The notes: a model not told the origin generated them from the letters alone. A DNA stretch of 26,081 bases from an uncultured Collinsella sp. (GCA_902467875.1 CABQWP010000025.1:1-26081), one strand, 5' to 3'; positions 7,946-14,757 are shown, numbered from the stretch's first letter. Numbers and translations are program-made.

Positions 7946-8233
7946 ATGACCGCCCACGAGATCATCATCCGTCCGATCGTGTCCGAGCGTTCCTTCTCCG
8001 GCATGGAGCAGAACAAGTACACGTTCGAGGTCGCCAAGGATGCTAACAAGTATCAGATCAAGGACGCTGTCGAGGAGATCTTCGGCGTCAAGGTCGTTCG
8101 CGTGAACACCCTGACGGTCAAGCCCAAGACCAAGCGCGTGCGCTATGTCGCCGGCAAGACCCGTTCTTGGAAGAAGGCCATCGTCACGCTGGCCGAGGGC
8201 GACACCATCGAGGTCTTTGGCAACCAGGCCTAA
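7946..8233 (+). CDS. rplW: 50S ribosomal protein L23
   Basis: Large-subunit protein at the tunnel exit, docking site for trigger factor and signal recognition particle. The 95-residue chain has the family pattern IIIRPIVSERSFSGMEQNKYTFEV and VNTLTVKPKTKRVR. Its ATG follows the rplD stop codon with no gap, and its ribosome-binding site (GGGGAGG) lies within the end of rplD, so the two are translationally coupled. It is the last gene before a terminator-like hairpin, unusual because L2 normally follows in the same transcript. Confidence 0.97.
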   Translation: MTAHEIIIRPIVSERSFSGMEQNKYTFEVAKDANKYQIKDAVEEIFGVKVVRVNTLTVKPKTKRVRYVAGKTRSWKKAIVTLAEGDTIEVFGNQA

Positions 8234-8250
8234 GACTCGCTGCTGTTGAG

Positions 8251-8295
8251 TGAGCTCATGCCTCCCAAATAGGGGAGGCGAGAGCTCAAGGTTTT
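8251..8295 (+). terminator. Terminator or attenuator between rplW and rplB
   Basis: TGAGCTC pairs with GAGCTCA (8251-8257, 8282-8288) and GCCTCCC with GGGAGGC (8260-8266, 8273-8279) around an AAATAG loop, with small symmetrical internal mismatches. A short TTTT tract follows at 8292-8295. The stem is strong and the T tract short, so termination may be partial. Confidence 0.7.
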
Positions 8296-8306
8296 GGGCG
8301 TATAAA

Positions 8307-8333
8307 ATGGACACGCCCGGAACCGTGTATACG
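8307..8333 (+). promoter_or_regulatory. Promoter-like element of rplB, second copy of the 26-nt block
   Basis: Bases 8307-8332 match 6442-6467 upstream of rplC at 23 of 26 positions; the -10-like hexamer is TATACG (8328-8333). ACACG/CGTGT (8311-8315, 8324-8328) can pair. It lies just after the rplW terminator-like hairpin and about 80 nt before the rplB ATG, so a second transcript probably starts here. The -35 region is not convincing. Confidence 0.5.
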
Positions 8334-8341
8334 TCCGGTGT

Positions 8342-8382
8342 CATCGCACCCGAGGCAGAACCTCGAATCCCTGTCTGCGATG
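8342..8382 (+). promoter_or_regulatory. Leader hairpin of rplB
   Basis: CATCGCA pairs exactly with TGCGATG (8342-8348, 8376-8382), enclosing CGAGG/CCTCG (8351-8355, 8361-8365). It occupies nearly the whole of the short leader just ahead of the rplB ribosome-binding site AAAGGG (8401-8406). A control function is inferred. Confidence 0.5.
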
Positions 8383-8412
8383 GCTAACGGATTCCTATTG
8401 AAAGGGATTGTA

Positions 8413-9243
8413 ATGGCTGTAAAGCACCTTAAGCCGACCTCCGCTGGTAGGCGTTGGCAGACGATCTCCGACTTCTCCGAGATCACCTGCACCAAGCCCG
8501 AGAAGTCTCTTCTCGAGCCCCTGCCCAAGAAGGCCGGTCGTAACAACAACGGCCGCATCACCACCCGCCACCAGGGCGGCGGCGTGAAGCGTCGTTACCG
8601 CGTGATCGACTTCAAGCGCAACAAGGACGGCGTGCCCGCCAAGGTTGCCACGATCGAGTACGATCCGAACCGTTCCGCTCGCATCGCTCTGCTGCACTAC
8701 GCTGACGGTGAGAAGCGCTACATCCTGGCCCCCAAGGGCCTCGAGGTCGGTCAGACCATCATGTCCGGTTCTGACGCCGACATCAAGCCGGGCAACGCTC
8801 TGCCCCTCGCCGACATCCCCGTCGGTACGCTCATCCACGCCGTCGAGTTCCAGCCGGGCAAGGGCGCCGCTATCGCCCGTTCCGCCGGTAACTCCTGCCA
8901 GCTGATGGGTAAGGAGGGCAAGTACGCCATCGTCCGTATGCCTTCCTCCGAGATGCGCCGCATCCTCGTTACCTGCCGCGCCACCGTCGGTGAGGTCGGC
9001 AACGCCGATCACTCCAACATCGTCATCGGCAAGGCCGGCCGTAAGCGCCACATGAACGTGCGCCCGACCGTCCGCGGTACCGTCATGAACCCTGTCGACC
9101 ACCCGCACGGCGGTGGCGAGGGCAAGAACCACACCTCTGGTCGTCCCTCTGTTACCCCCTGGGGTAAGCCGACGAAGGGCCTTCGTACGCGCAAGAAGAA
9201 GAAGGTCTCGAACCAGCACATCATTCGTCGCCGTAAGAAGTAA
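8413..9243 (+). CDS. rplB: 50S ribosomal protein L2
   Basis: Large-subunit core protein needed for subunit joining and peptidyl transferase assembly. From ATG 8413 the chain is 276 residues, the usual L2 length, starting MAVKHLKPTSAGRRWQT. Visible family blocks are GRITTRHQGGGVKRRYR, IEYDPNRSARIALL, GKAGRKRHMNVRPTVRG and NPVDHPHGGGEGKNHTSGRP, which includes the conserved His of the peptidyl transferase region (HPHGGGEG). AAAGGG lies six bases before this ATG; the open frame extends further upstream but without family similarity. It is transcribed with rpsS and later genes, probably from its own promoter. Confidence 0.98.
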   Translation: MAVKHLKPTSAGRRWQTISDFSEITCTKPEKSLLEPLPKKAGRNNNGRITTRHQGGGVKRRYRVIDFKRNKDGVPAKVATIEYDPNRSARIALLHYADGEKRYILAPKGLEVGQTIMSGSDADIKPGNALPLADIPVGTLIHAVEFQPGKGAAIARSAGNSCQLMGKEGKYAIVRMPSSEMRRILVTCRATVGEVGNADHSNIVIGKAGRKRHMNVRPTVRGTVMNPVDHPHGGGEGKNHTSGRPSVTPWGKPTKGLRTRKKKKVSNQHIIRRRKK

Positions 9244-9275
9244 TTTCGGATACCGAGTTTTAGGAGAAAGCACTT

Positions 9276-9536
9276 ATGAGCAGAAGTCTCAAAAAGGGCC
9301 CGTTCGTGGAGACTCGCCTTCTCTCGCGTATCACCGCGATGAACGAGGCTGGCAAGAAGGACGTCGTGAAGACCTGGTCCCGCGCGTCCACCATCTTCCC
9401 CGAGATGGTTGGTCACACCATCGCCGTCCACGACGGCCGCAAGCATGTGCCCGTGTATGTTACCGAGTCCATGGTTGGTCACAAGCTCGGCGAGTTCGCG
9501 CCGACTCGTACGTTCCGTGGCCACAAGGCCAAATAG
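9276..9536 (+). CDS. rpsS: 30S ribosomal protein S19
   Basis: Small-subunit head protein near the A site, partner of S13. The 86-residue chain shows the whole family pattern: MSRSLKKGPFVE, TWSRASTIFPEMVGHTIAVHDG, HVPVYVTESMVGHKLGEFAPTRTFRGH. The gap to rplB is 32 nt, with TAGGAGA before the ATG; rplV begins 14 nt later. Normal length, no irregularity. Confidence 0.98.
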   Translation: MSRSLKKGPFVETRLLSRITAMNEAGKKDVVKTWSRASTIFPEMVGHTIAVHDGRKHVPVYVTESMVGHKLGEFAPTRTFRGHKAK

Positions 9537-9550
9537 GGGGTTAACCGTAA

Positions 9551-9922
9551 ATGGCAACTAAGTCTATTGAAACTGAGGCCACCGAGGTTCGCGCCGTCGC
9601 TAAGTACGTGCGTGTTTCCCCCAGCAAGGCCCGCCTGGTGGTCGATCTGATCCGCCGCAAGCCTGTCGCTCAGGCCTTCGACATCCTCCACTTCTGCGAC
9701 CGCGCCGTCGCCGTGGATGTCGAGAAGGTTCTCCGTTCCGCCGTTGCGAACGCCGAGAATAACAACGGTCTGCGTGCCGACAACCTGGTTGTCGCCGCTG
9801 CCTATGTTGACGAGGGTCCGACGCTTAAGCGCATCCGTCCCCGCGCCAAGGGTTCCGCTTCTCGCATTCTGAAGCGTACTTCCCACATCACCGTCGTCGT
9901 TGCTCCTCGAAAGGAGGCGTAA
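9551..9922 (+). CDS. rplV: 50S ribosomal protein L22
   Basis: Large-subunit protein whose beta-hairpin lines the exit tunnel. The 123-residue chain has a short acidic N-terminal extension (MATKSIETEATEV), then AVAKYVRVSPSKARLVVDLIRRKPV and the tunnel loop region PTLKRIRPRAKGSASRILKRTSHITVVV. The last codons contain AAAGGAGG, which is the ribosome-binding site of rpsC, so the two are coupled. Confidence 0.98.
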   Translation: MATKSIETEATEVRAVAKYVRVSPSKARLVVDLIRRKPVAQAFDILHFCDRAVAVDVEKVLRSAVANAENNNGLRADNLVVAAAYVDEGPTLKRIRPRAKGSASRILKRTSHITVVVAPRKEA

Positions 9923-9928
9923 AGCTGT

Positions 9929-10639
9929 ATGGGTCAGAAAGTCTACCCCACCGGCTTCCGTCTTGGCATCACCGAGAACTGGCGCTCCCGCTGGTTCGCA
10001 GAGAAGGATTACGCTAAGACCCTCGGTAACGATCTCGAGATCCGCAAGTACCTCGAGAAGCGTCTTTCCCGCGCAGCTGTCTCCCGCGTCGAGATCGAGC
10101 GCGCTGGCGACAAGGTGAAGGTCATCATCCTCACCGCTCGCCCCGGCGTTGTCATCGGTAAGAAGGGTGCCGAGATCGATACCCTCCGTACCGAGCTCGA
10201 GAAGGTCGCTGGCGTCTCCAAGGGCCAGCTCTCCGTCGATGTTGTCGAGATCAAGCGCCCCGAGCTCGACGCCAACCTCGTTGCTCAGTCCATCGCTGAG
10301 CAGCTCGAGGGCCGCGTTGCCTTCCGTCGCGCTATGCGCAAGGCTGTCCAGTCCGCCCGCAAGGCCGGCGCCAAGGGCATCCGTATCCAGTGCTCCGGTC
10401 GTCTCGGCGGTGCCGAGATGGGCCGTCGTGAGTGGTACCGTGAGGGTCGCGTGCCTCTGCACACCCTCCGTGCCAAGATCGACTACGGCACGGCTGTCGC
10501 CAGCACCACCATGGGCGCTTGCGGCGTGAAGGTCTGGATCTACCTGGGCGAGAAGCTCCCGGGCCAGCCTGTTCCCAACCCTGCACTCGAGGGCTCTTCC
10601 CGTCCTCGTCGTCGTAACTCCGAGAGGAGGGGTCAGTAG
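9929..10639 (+). CDS. rpsC: 30S ribosomal protein S3
   Basis: Small-subunit protein at the mRNA entry, contributing to helicase activity. The 236-residue chain begins MGQKVYPTGFRLGI, has a KH domain with RPGVVIGKKGAEID (about 71-84), and the C-terminal domain with RIQCSGRLGGAEMGRREWYREGRVPLHTLRA. The tail is basic (SSRPRRRNSERRGQ). The stop TAG overlaps the GTG start of rplP by one base. Confidence 0.98.
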   Translation: MGQKVYPTGFRLGITENWRSRWFAEKDYAKTLGNDLEIRKYLEKRLSRAAVSRVEIERAGDKVKVIILTARPGVVIGKKGAEIDTLRTELEKVAGVSKGQLSVDVVEIKRPELDANLVAQSIAEQLEGRVAFRRAMRKAVQSARKAGAKGIRIQCSGRLGGAEMGRREWYREGRVPLHTLRAKIDYGTAVASTTMGACGVKVWIYLGEKLPGQPVPNPALEGSSRPRRRNSERRGQ

Positions 10640-11142
10640 TGCTTGCCCCTAAGCGTATTCTTCACCGCAAGGTGCAGCGTGGCTCCATGAAGGGCCAGGC
10701 CAAGGGTAATACCGAGCTGCATTTCGGCGAGTTTGGTATCCAGGCTCTCGAGGCCCATTGGATTACCAACCGTCAGATCGAGGCCGCTCGTATTGCCATG
10801 ACCCGCTACATGAAGCGTGGCGGTCGTGTCTACATCACGATCTTCCCCGATAAGCCCATCACCAAGAAGCCTGCCGAGACTCGCATGGGTTCTGGTAAGG
10901 GTAACCCCGAGGAGTGGGTGGCCGTCGTCAAGCCCGGCCGCATCATGTTCGAGGTCAAGGGCGTGCCCGAGGAGGTCGCTCGCGAGGCTCTGCGTCTTGC
11001 ACAGCACAAGCTTCCCATCAAGACCAAGATTGTTGCTGCCAAGAACGCTGAGCAGCGCATCGAGAAGGAGATGGCTGAGGAGGCCGCTCTCGAGGCCAAG
11101 TGGGCTGCTGAGGACGCCGCCGCCGCCAAGGAGGAGAACTAA
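10639..11142 (+). CDS. rplP: 50S ribosomal protein L16, with extended acidic C-terminus
   Basis: Large-subunit protein near the A-site tRNA elbow. GTG start, one-base overlap with the rpsC stop. The first 137 residues are ordinary L16 (MLAPKRILHRKVQRGSMKG, GIQALEAHWITNRQIEAARIAMTRYMKRGG, MGSGKGNPEEWVAVVKPG). The chain is 167 residues against about 140 for most L16, because of an added Ala/Glu/Lys-rich helix-forming tail (NAEQRIEKEMAEEAALEAKW and onward). The stop codon overlaps the rpmC start by one base (TAATG). Confidence 0.97.
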   Translation: MLAPKRILHRKVQRGSMKGQAKGNTELHFGEFGIQALEAHWITNRQIEAARIAMTRYMKRGGRVYITIFPDKPITKKPAETRMGSGKGNPEEWVAVVKPGRIMFEVKGVPEEVAREALRLAQHKLPIKTKIVAAKNAEQRIEKEMAEEAALEAKWAAEDAAAAKEEN

Positions 11143-11357
11143 TGAAGCCCGCAGAGATTCGTGAGCTCTCGGACGCTCAGCTCGTTGAGAAGCTGAAGGA
11201 AATGCGCGCCGAGCTCTTTAACCTTCGTTTCCAGATGGCCACCAGCCAGCTGGACAACACCGCTCGCGTCAACACCGTGAAGAAGGACATCGCTCGCGTC
11301 CTCACGGAGCAGCGCGCCCGCGAGATCGCAGCGGAGAAGTCCGCTGTCGCCGAGTAG
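11142..11357 (+). CDS. rpmC: 50S ribosomal protein L29
   Basis: Small coiled-coil protein beside L23 at the tunnel exit. The 71-residue chain shows EIRELSDAQLVEKLKEMRAELFNLRFQMATSQLDNTARVNTVKKDIARVLT, the full family pattern, with a short Ala/Glu-rich tail. One-base overlap with rplP; 16 nt to rpsQ with AAGGAGAG. Confidence 0.97.
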   Translation: MKPAEIRELSDAQLVEKLKEMRAELFNLRFQMATSQLDNTARVNTVKKDIARVLTEQRAREIAAEKSAVAE

Positions 11358-11373
11358 GACCTAAGGAGAGAAC

Positions 11374-11634
11374 ATGACTGATTCGCGTAACTCGCGTAAG
11401 GTCCGTACGGGTGTCGTTACCTCCGTCTCCGGTGCCAAGACCATCGTTGTCACCATCACCGAGCGCAAGCGTCACCCCAAGTACGGCAAGATGATGACCA
11501 GCTCCAAGAAGCTGCACGCTCACGACGAGGAGTGCACGGCTGGCGTGGGCGACACCGTCCGCGTTATGGAGACCCGTCCTATGTCCAAGATGAAGCGTTG
11601 GCGCCTCATCGAGGTCGTCGAGCGCGCTAAATAA
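11374..11634 (+). CDS. rpsQ: 30S ribosomal protein S17
   Basis: Primary 16S rRNA-binding protein of the small subunit. The 86-residue chain has RKVRTGVVTSVSGAKTIVVTI, HPKYGKMMTSSKKLHAHDE, and GDTVRVMETRPMSKMKRWRLIEVVERAK, typical of an OB-fold S17. A 118-nt gap with a structured leader separates it from rplN, so the S10-type transcript may end or be controlled here. Confidence 0.97.
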   Translation: MTDSRNSRKVRTGVVTSVSGAKTIVVTITERKRHPKYGKMMTSSKKLHAHDEECTAGVGDTVRVMETRPMSKMKRWRLIEVVERAK

Positions 11635-11661
11635 GCAGTCGCTCTTACGACTTGTACGTTT

Positions 11662-11727
11662 CCGAAGATGTGCGTATGCCTGGCTTGCATACCACGGGCC
11701 GCATAAAGGCTGCGCACCTCTCTTCGG
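11662..11727 (+). promoter_or_regulatory. Structured leader (three-way-junction-like) before rplN
   Basis: Outer helix: CCGAAGA/TCTTCGG (11662-11668, 11721-11727) plus GTGCG/CGCAC (11670-11674, 11713-11717). Inside are hairpin TATGC/GCATA (11675-11679, 11687-11691) and a weaker GCC/GGC (11698-11700, 11708-11710). The rplN ribosome-binding site GGAGGAAC begins 11 nt later. No promoter was recognised in the gap. Role inferred from position. Confidence 0.55.
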
Positions 11728-11752
11728 TTCTTAGTTCGGAGGAACATCTACC

Positions 11753-12121
11753 ATGATTCAGATGCAAACCATGCTGAACGTCGCCGACAACTCCGGTGCT
11801 CGCAAGATTCGCTGCATCAAGGTGCTTGGCGGTTCCAAGCGTCGTTATGCAGGCATCGGCGATGTGTTCATCGGTGCTGTCCAGGAGGCTACCCCTGGCG
11901 CCAACGTCAAGAAGAAGGACGTTGTCCGTTGCGTCGTCGTTCGCACCGTTAAGGAGATCCGCCGCAAGGATGGCTCCTACATTCGCTTTGATGAGAACGC
12001 CTGCGTTGTCATCAACAACGATGGTTCGCCCGTCGGCACCCGTATCTTCGGGCCTGTCGCTCGCGAGCTTCGTGACAAGAAGTACATGAAGATCGTCTCG
12101 CTCGCTCCCGAGACCCTGTAG
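11753..12121 (+). CDS. rplN: 50S ribosomal protein L14
   Basis: Large-subunit protein at the subunit interface, contacts L19 and 16S rRNA. The 122-residue chain is a complete L14: MIQMQTMLNVADNSGARKI, CIKVLGGSKRRYAGIGDV, GANVKKKDVVRCVVVRT, FDENACVVINNDGSPVGTRIFGPVARELR. CGGAGGAA lies before the ATG. It is usually the first gene of the spc operon; here only rplX follows. Confidence 0.98.
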   Translation: MIQMQTMLNVADNSGARKIRCIKVLGGSKRRYAGIGDVFIGAVQEATPGANVKKKDVVRCVVVRTVKEIRRKDGSYIRFDENACVVINNDGSPVGTRIFGPVARELRDKKYMKIVSLAPETL

Positions 12122-12134
12122 TTAGGGGAGATAT

Positions 12135-12440
12135 ATGTATATCAAGAAGGGCGATAAGGTCCAGGTTCTCTCTGGTAAGGATCGCGGCAAGCAGGGCGTT
12201 GTCCTGCGTGCTCTTCCCGCCGAGAACAAGGTCGTTGTCGAGGGCGTTTCGGTCGTCAAGAAGGCCGTCAAGCCCAACGCTGCCAACCAGCAGGGCGGCA
12301 TCGTTTCGCAGGAGGCTCCCATCGACGCCTCCAACGTCAATCTCGTTTGCCCCGAGTGCGGTAAGGTTACCCGCGTCGGTCACGAGAAGGACGGCAAGAA
12401 CAAGCTGCGCGTCTGCAAGAAGTGCGGCCACAAGTTCTAA
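12135..12440 (+). CDS. rplX: 50S ribosomal protein L24 (zinc-ribbon type)
   Basis: Early assembly protein that nucleates 23S rRNA folding. The 101-residue chain starts with the KOW motif KKGDKVQVLSGKDRGKQGVV, and its C-terminal part has C-P-E-C ... C-K-K-C spaced as a zinc ribbon (VCPECGKVTRVG, LRVCKKCGHKF), a form found in many bacteria. AGGGGAGA precedes the ATG, 13 nt after rplN. A strong terminator follows directly; rplE (L5), normally next, is not in the window. Confidence 0.97.
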   Translation: MYIKKGDKVQVLSGKDRGKQGVVLRALPAENKVVVEGVSVVKKAVKPNAANQQGGIVSQEAPIDASNVNLVCPECGKVTRVGHEKDGKNKLRVCKKCGHKF

Positions 12441-12466
12441 GCTGCCCGCAACATCAAGTTGCTAGC

Positions 12467-12502
12467 AAAGGCCCGGATGCCCCACGGCACCCGGGCCTTT
12501 TT
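12467..12502 (+). terminator. Rho-independent terminator after rplX
   Basis: AAAGGCCCGG pairs with CCGGGCCTTT (12467-12476, 12491-12500), then TGCC/GGCA around a CCAC loop, ending in a T run. It is one of the strongest terminators in the window and lies 26 nt after the stop codon. A weaker GCAAC/GTTGC dyad lies between. Confidence 0.92.
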
Positions 12503-12865
12503 CTATCCCTACTCATTGGGGACAGACTTAAATGACCAGTCGTTGGGGGGGACAGTCTCTATGTGCCGGCAGTTTGGGACGATCCTTTGATGTCTGATGC
12601 CCCCAGAGGGGTGAAGTAATACAGCTGGGTCTGTCTTTTAGGGCTTTGGTGTTCCGCCCCTTTATGTTTCACAAGGATCGTCGCATGCGCATTTACGCGC
12701 ATAGCCTTGCGCGACAATGCGCATAGCCGCGCAAACATCTGCCAACTATGGCTAAATAATGACCGATAAGCAAATAAATACGCAAACACGAGCAGATACG
12801 CGCGCAATTGTGCGACTATAGGTTTGTTAGAAATGAAGGACTTCCGATGACTCAGGAGGCACATC
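12503..12865. other. Non-coding gap with repeats and operator-like palindromes before the oxidoreductase gene
   Basis: No gene is visible in these 363 nt. Two GGGGACAG-type repeat fragments lie at 12518-12527 and 12548-12557. GACGATCCTT (12578-12587) is answered by AAGGATCGTC (12673-12682). The palindrome ATGCGCAT occurs at 12685-12692 and 12717-12724, and the decamer GCGCATAGCC occurs at 12697-12706 and 12719-12728, 22 nt apart. CGCGCAATTGTGCG (12801-12814) is a near-palindrome. A promoter must lie in the right half, but no clear hexamer pair was found. Confidence 0.6.
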
Positions 12866-13945
12866 ATGGCAGATTCCAAACAGGCTCCGCTCGACGCCGA
12901 GGCAGCCGCAAAGGCGGCGTTTGCCTCGGTCCAGAATCAGCCGTTCCCAAACGACATCTTTACGGCTCCCGAGCTTCGTTGGGCTGTAATTGGGTGTGGC
13001 GTTATCGCCAACCAGATGGCTCAGTCTCTCGCCCTTGCCGGCCGAAAGCTCGCGGGCGTTGCCAACCGCACGCTGTCCAAGGCTCAGGCTTTTGCAGAGC
13101 AGTATGGCGTTGAGAAGGTCTATGGCACGGTCGAGGATCTCTACGCCGATCCGGACATTGACGCAGTCTATATCACCACGCCGCACAACACGCATATCAC
13201 CTATCTGCGAGCCGCTCTGGCAGCTGGCAAGCACGTGCTCTGCGAGAAGGCCATTACCCTCAATTCCGCCGAGCTTGACGAGGCCCGCGCCATTGCCGAC
13301 GAGCACAACGTGGTCCTTATGGACGCCACCACGGTGCTTCACATGCCCTTGTATCAGGAGCTGCGTCGTCGCATGGATGTCGGCGAGTTCGGCCGCATGA
13401 ATCTCGCTCAGCTCAACTTTGGCAGCTATAAGGAGTACGGCGACCTGACCAACCGCTTCTACAACCGTAGCCTTGCCGGTGGCGCCATGCTCGACATTGG
13501 CGTGTATGCGCTCTCCGTTATGCGCCTCTTTATGGCGAGCCAGCCCGCTGAGGTTGTCTCGCTGGGCAACACCTGTGAGACCGGTGTCGACGTTGCGGGC
13601 GGCATTGTCTGCCGTAACGCCGAGCAGCAGCTGGGTGTTGTGAGCCTTACGCTCCACTCCAAGCAGCCCAAGCGCTCGGTCATCAGCTTCGACAAGTGCT
13701 ATATCGAGGTCAACGAGTATCCGCGCGCCGATCACGCGACCATCGTGTGGACTGTGGACGGCCACCGCGAGGAGGTCCACGCCGGCACCGAAGCTTACGC
13801 CCTTTGCTATGAGATGGCCGATCTTGAGAAGGCCGTTGCCGGCGACGACTCCAAGCGCGAGCTGCTGGATTATGCTTCTGATGTTATGGAGCTTATGACC
13901 AAGCTCCGCGCCGATTGGGGAGTCGTGTACCCCGAGGAGGAGTAA
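12866..13945 (+). CDS. Gfo/Idh/MocA family NAD(P)-dependent oxidoreductase
   Basis: Probable sugar, sugar-acid or inositol-like dehydrogenase; cytosolic. The 359-residue chain has a 35-residue Ala-rich N-terminal extension, then a Rossmann fold with VIGCGVIA (GxGxxA, 43-48), then HVLCEKAITLN, where E127-K128 is the family EK(P) motif with Ala in place of Pro, and GGAMLDIGVYAL, the D-I-G-x-Y segment of the C-terminal domain. CAGGAGG lies six bases before the ATG. It is followed after three bases by a DeoR-type regulator, which suggests that a phosphorylated sugar or its derivative is the inducer. The substrate cannot be named. Confidence 0.92.
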   Translation: MADSKQAPLDAEAAAKAAFASVQNQPFPNDIFTAPELRWAVIGCGVIANQMAQSLALAGRKLAGVANRTLSKAQAFAEQYGVEKVYGTVEDLYADPDIDAVYITTPHNTHITYLRAALAAGKHVLCEKAITLNSAELDEARAIADEHNVVLMDATTVLHMPLYQELRRRMDVGEFGRMNLAQLNFGSYKEYGDLTNRFYNRSLAGGAMLDIGVYALSVMRLFMASQPAEVVSLGNTCETGVDVAGGIVCRNAEQQLGVVSLTLHSKQPKRSVISFDKCYIEVNEYPRADHATIVWTVDGHREEVHAGTEAYALCYEMADLEKAVAGDDSKRELLDYASDVMELMTKLRADWGVVYPEEE

Positions 13946-13948
13946 GCG

Positions 13949-14695
13949 ATGCTTGCGGAAGATAGGCTCAATGCGATCGTGTCGATGGTGCAGCAGGCCG
14001 GCTCGGTTACCGTGCCGGAACTTGCCGAGGCCCTGGGCGTGACACCGTCCACCATTCGCCGTGACTTGCAAACGCTCGACCGCGCGCACCGTATCGCCAA
14101 GGTGCACGGAGGTGCGACGAGTCTGGAGCGCGCGCACGTGACGCGCGACTTGACGATCAGCGAACGCAGTGATCTCCATAACGATGACAAGGAGCGCATC
14201 TGTGCTCGTGCCGCGGCCCTGGTGGAGCCCGATAGCTTTGTGTATATCGATTCGGGCTCAACGACCCTCAAGCTCATCGAGCATCTTCCGCGTCTCGACG
14301 GCGTCACCTATGTGACCGATTCCGTGCTCCATGCTCAGCACCTTGCTTTGCGCGGCATGCGTACCGTGGTGCTGGGCGGCGAGCTCAAACCCGAGACCGA
14401 GGCGCTCGTTGGCCCCGATGCCTTGGCAACCCTGGACCGCTATAACTTCAACTGCGGCTTTTGGGGATCCAACGGCATCGCGGCCGAGCAAGGTCTCACC
14501 ACACCGGATATCGAGGAAGCACAGGTCAAGCGTATCTCGATGCGCCATACCGCCAAACGCTTCGTAATCTCGGACGCCAGTAAATTTGGCATGGTGGCGC
14601 CCGTCAAGTTCGCGGACTTCCGCGACGCAACGATTATTACCACAGGCGAGGTCCCCGCCAAGTACCGGGCAATGGACAACGTCATCACGGTCTAG
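13949..14695 (+). CDS. DeoR/GlpR family transcriptional regulator
   Basis: DNA-binding repressor or activator sensing a phosphorylated sugar. The 248-residue chain opens with a winged helix-turn-helix (RLNAIVSMVQQAGSVTVPEL, LGVTPSTIRRDLQTLD, residues 5-45) followed by HGGAT, then the DeoR C-terminal sensor domain with IDSGSTTLKLIEHL and VLGGELKPETEALVGPDA. It sits three bases after the oxidoreductase gene and is probably co-transcribed and autoregulating; the palindromes at 12685-12728 and 12801-12814 are candidate operators. Ends just before two bidirectional terminator hairpins. Confidence 0.94.
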   Translation: MLAEDRLNAIVSMVQQAGSVTVPELAEALGVTPSTIRRDLQTLDRAHRIAKVHGGATSLERAHVTRDLTISERSDLHNDDKERICARAAALVEPDSFVYIDSGSTTLKLIEHLPRLDGVTYVTDSVLHAQHLALRGMRTVVLGGELKPETEALVGPDALATLDRYNFNCGFWGSNGIAAEQGLTTPDIEEAQVKRISMRHTAKRFVISDASKFGMVAPVKFADFRDATIITTGEVPAKYRAMDNVITV

Positions 14696-14717
14696 CAGCA
14701 GGGGACGGGCTAAGGCC

Positions 14718-14757
14718 AAAACCACCACAAAGGGGCAGGAACCTTTGTGGTGGTTTT
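14718..14757. terminator. Bidirectional terminator, 16-bp perfect stem
   Basis: AAAACCACCACAAAGG (14718-14733) pairs exactly with CCTTTGTGGTGGTTTT (14742-14757) around an eight-base loop. The A tract on one side and T tract on the other allow termination in both directions, matching the convergent genes. Confidence 0.88.

Noticed and set aside
12559..12879. 106-residue minus-strand frame in the 12.5-12.9 kb gap
   Set aside because: No ribosome-binding site, no family resemblance, covers repeats and palindromes; treated as non-coding.
12827..14179. 450-residue minus-strand open frame opposite the oxidoreductase and regulator
   Set aside because: Codon-position shadow; no recognisable domain, spans two conserved plus-strand genes.
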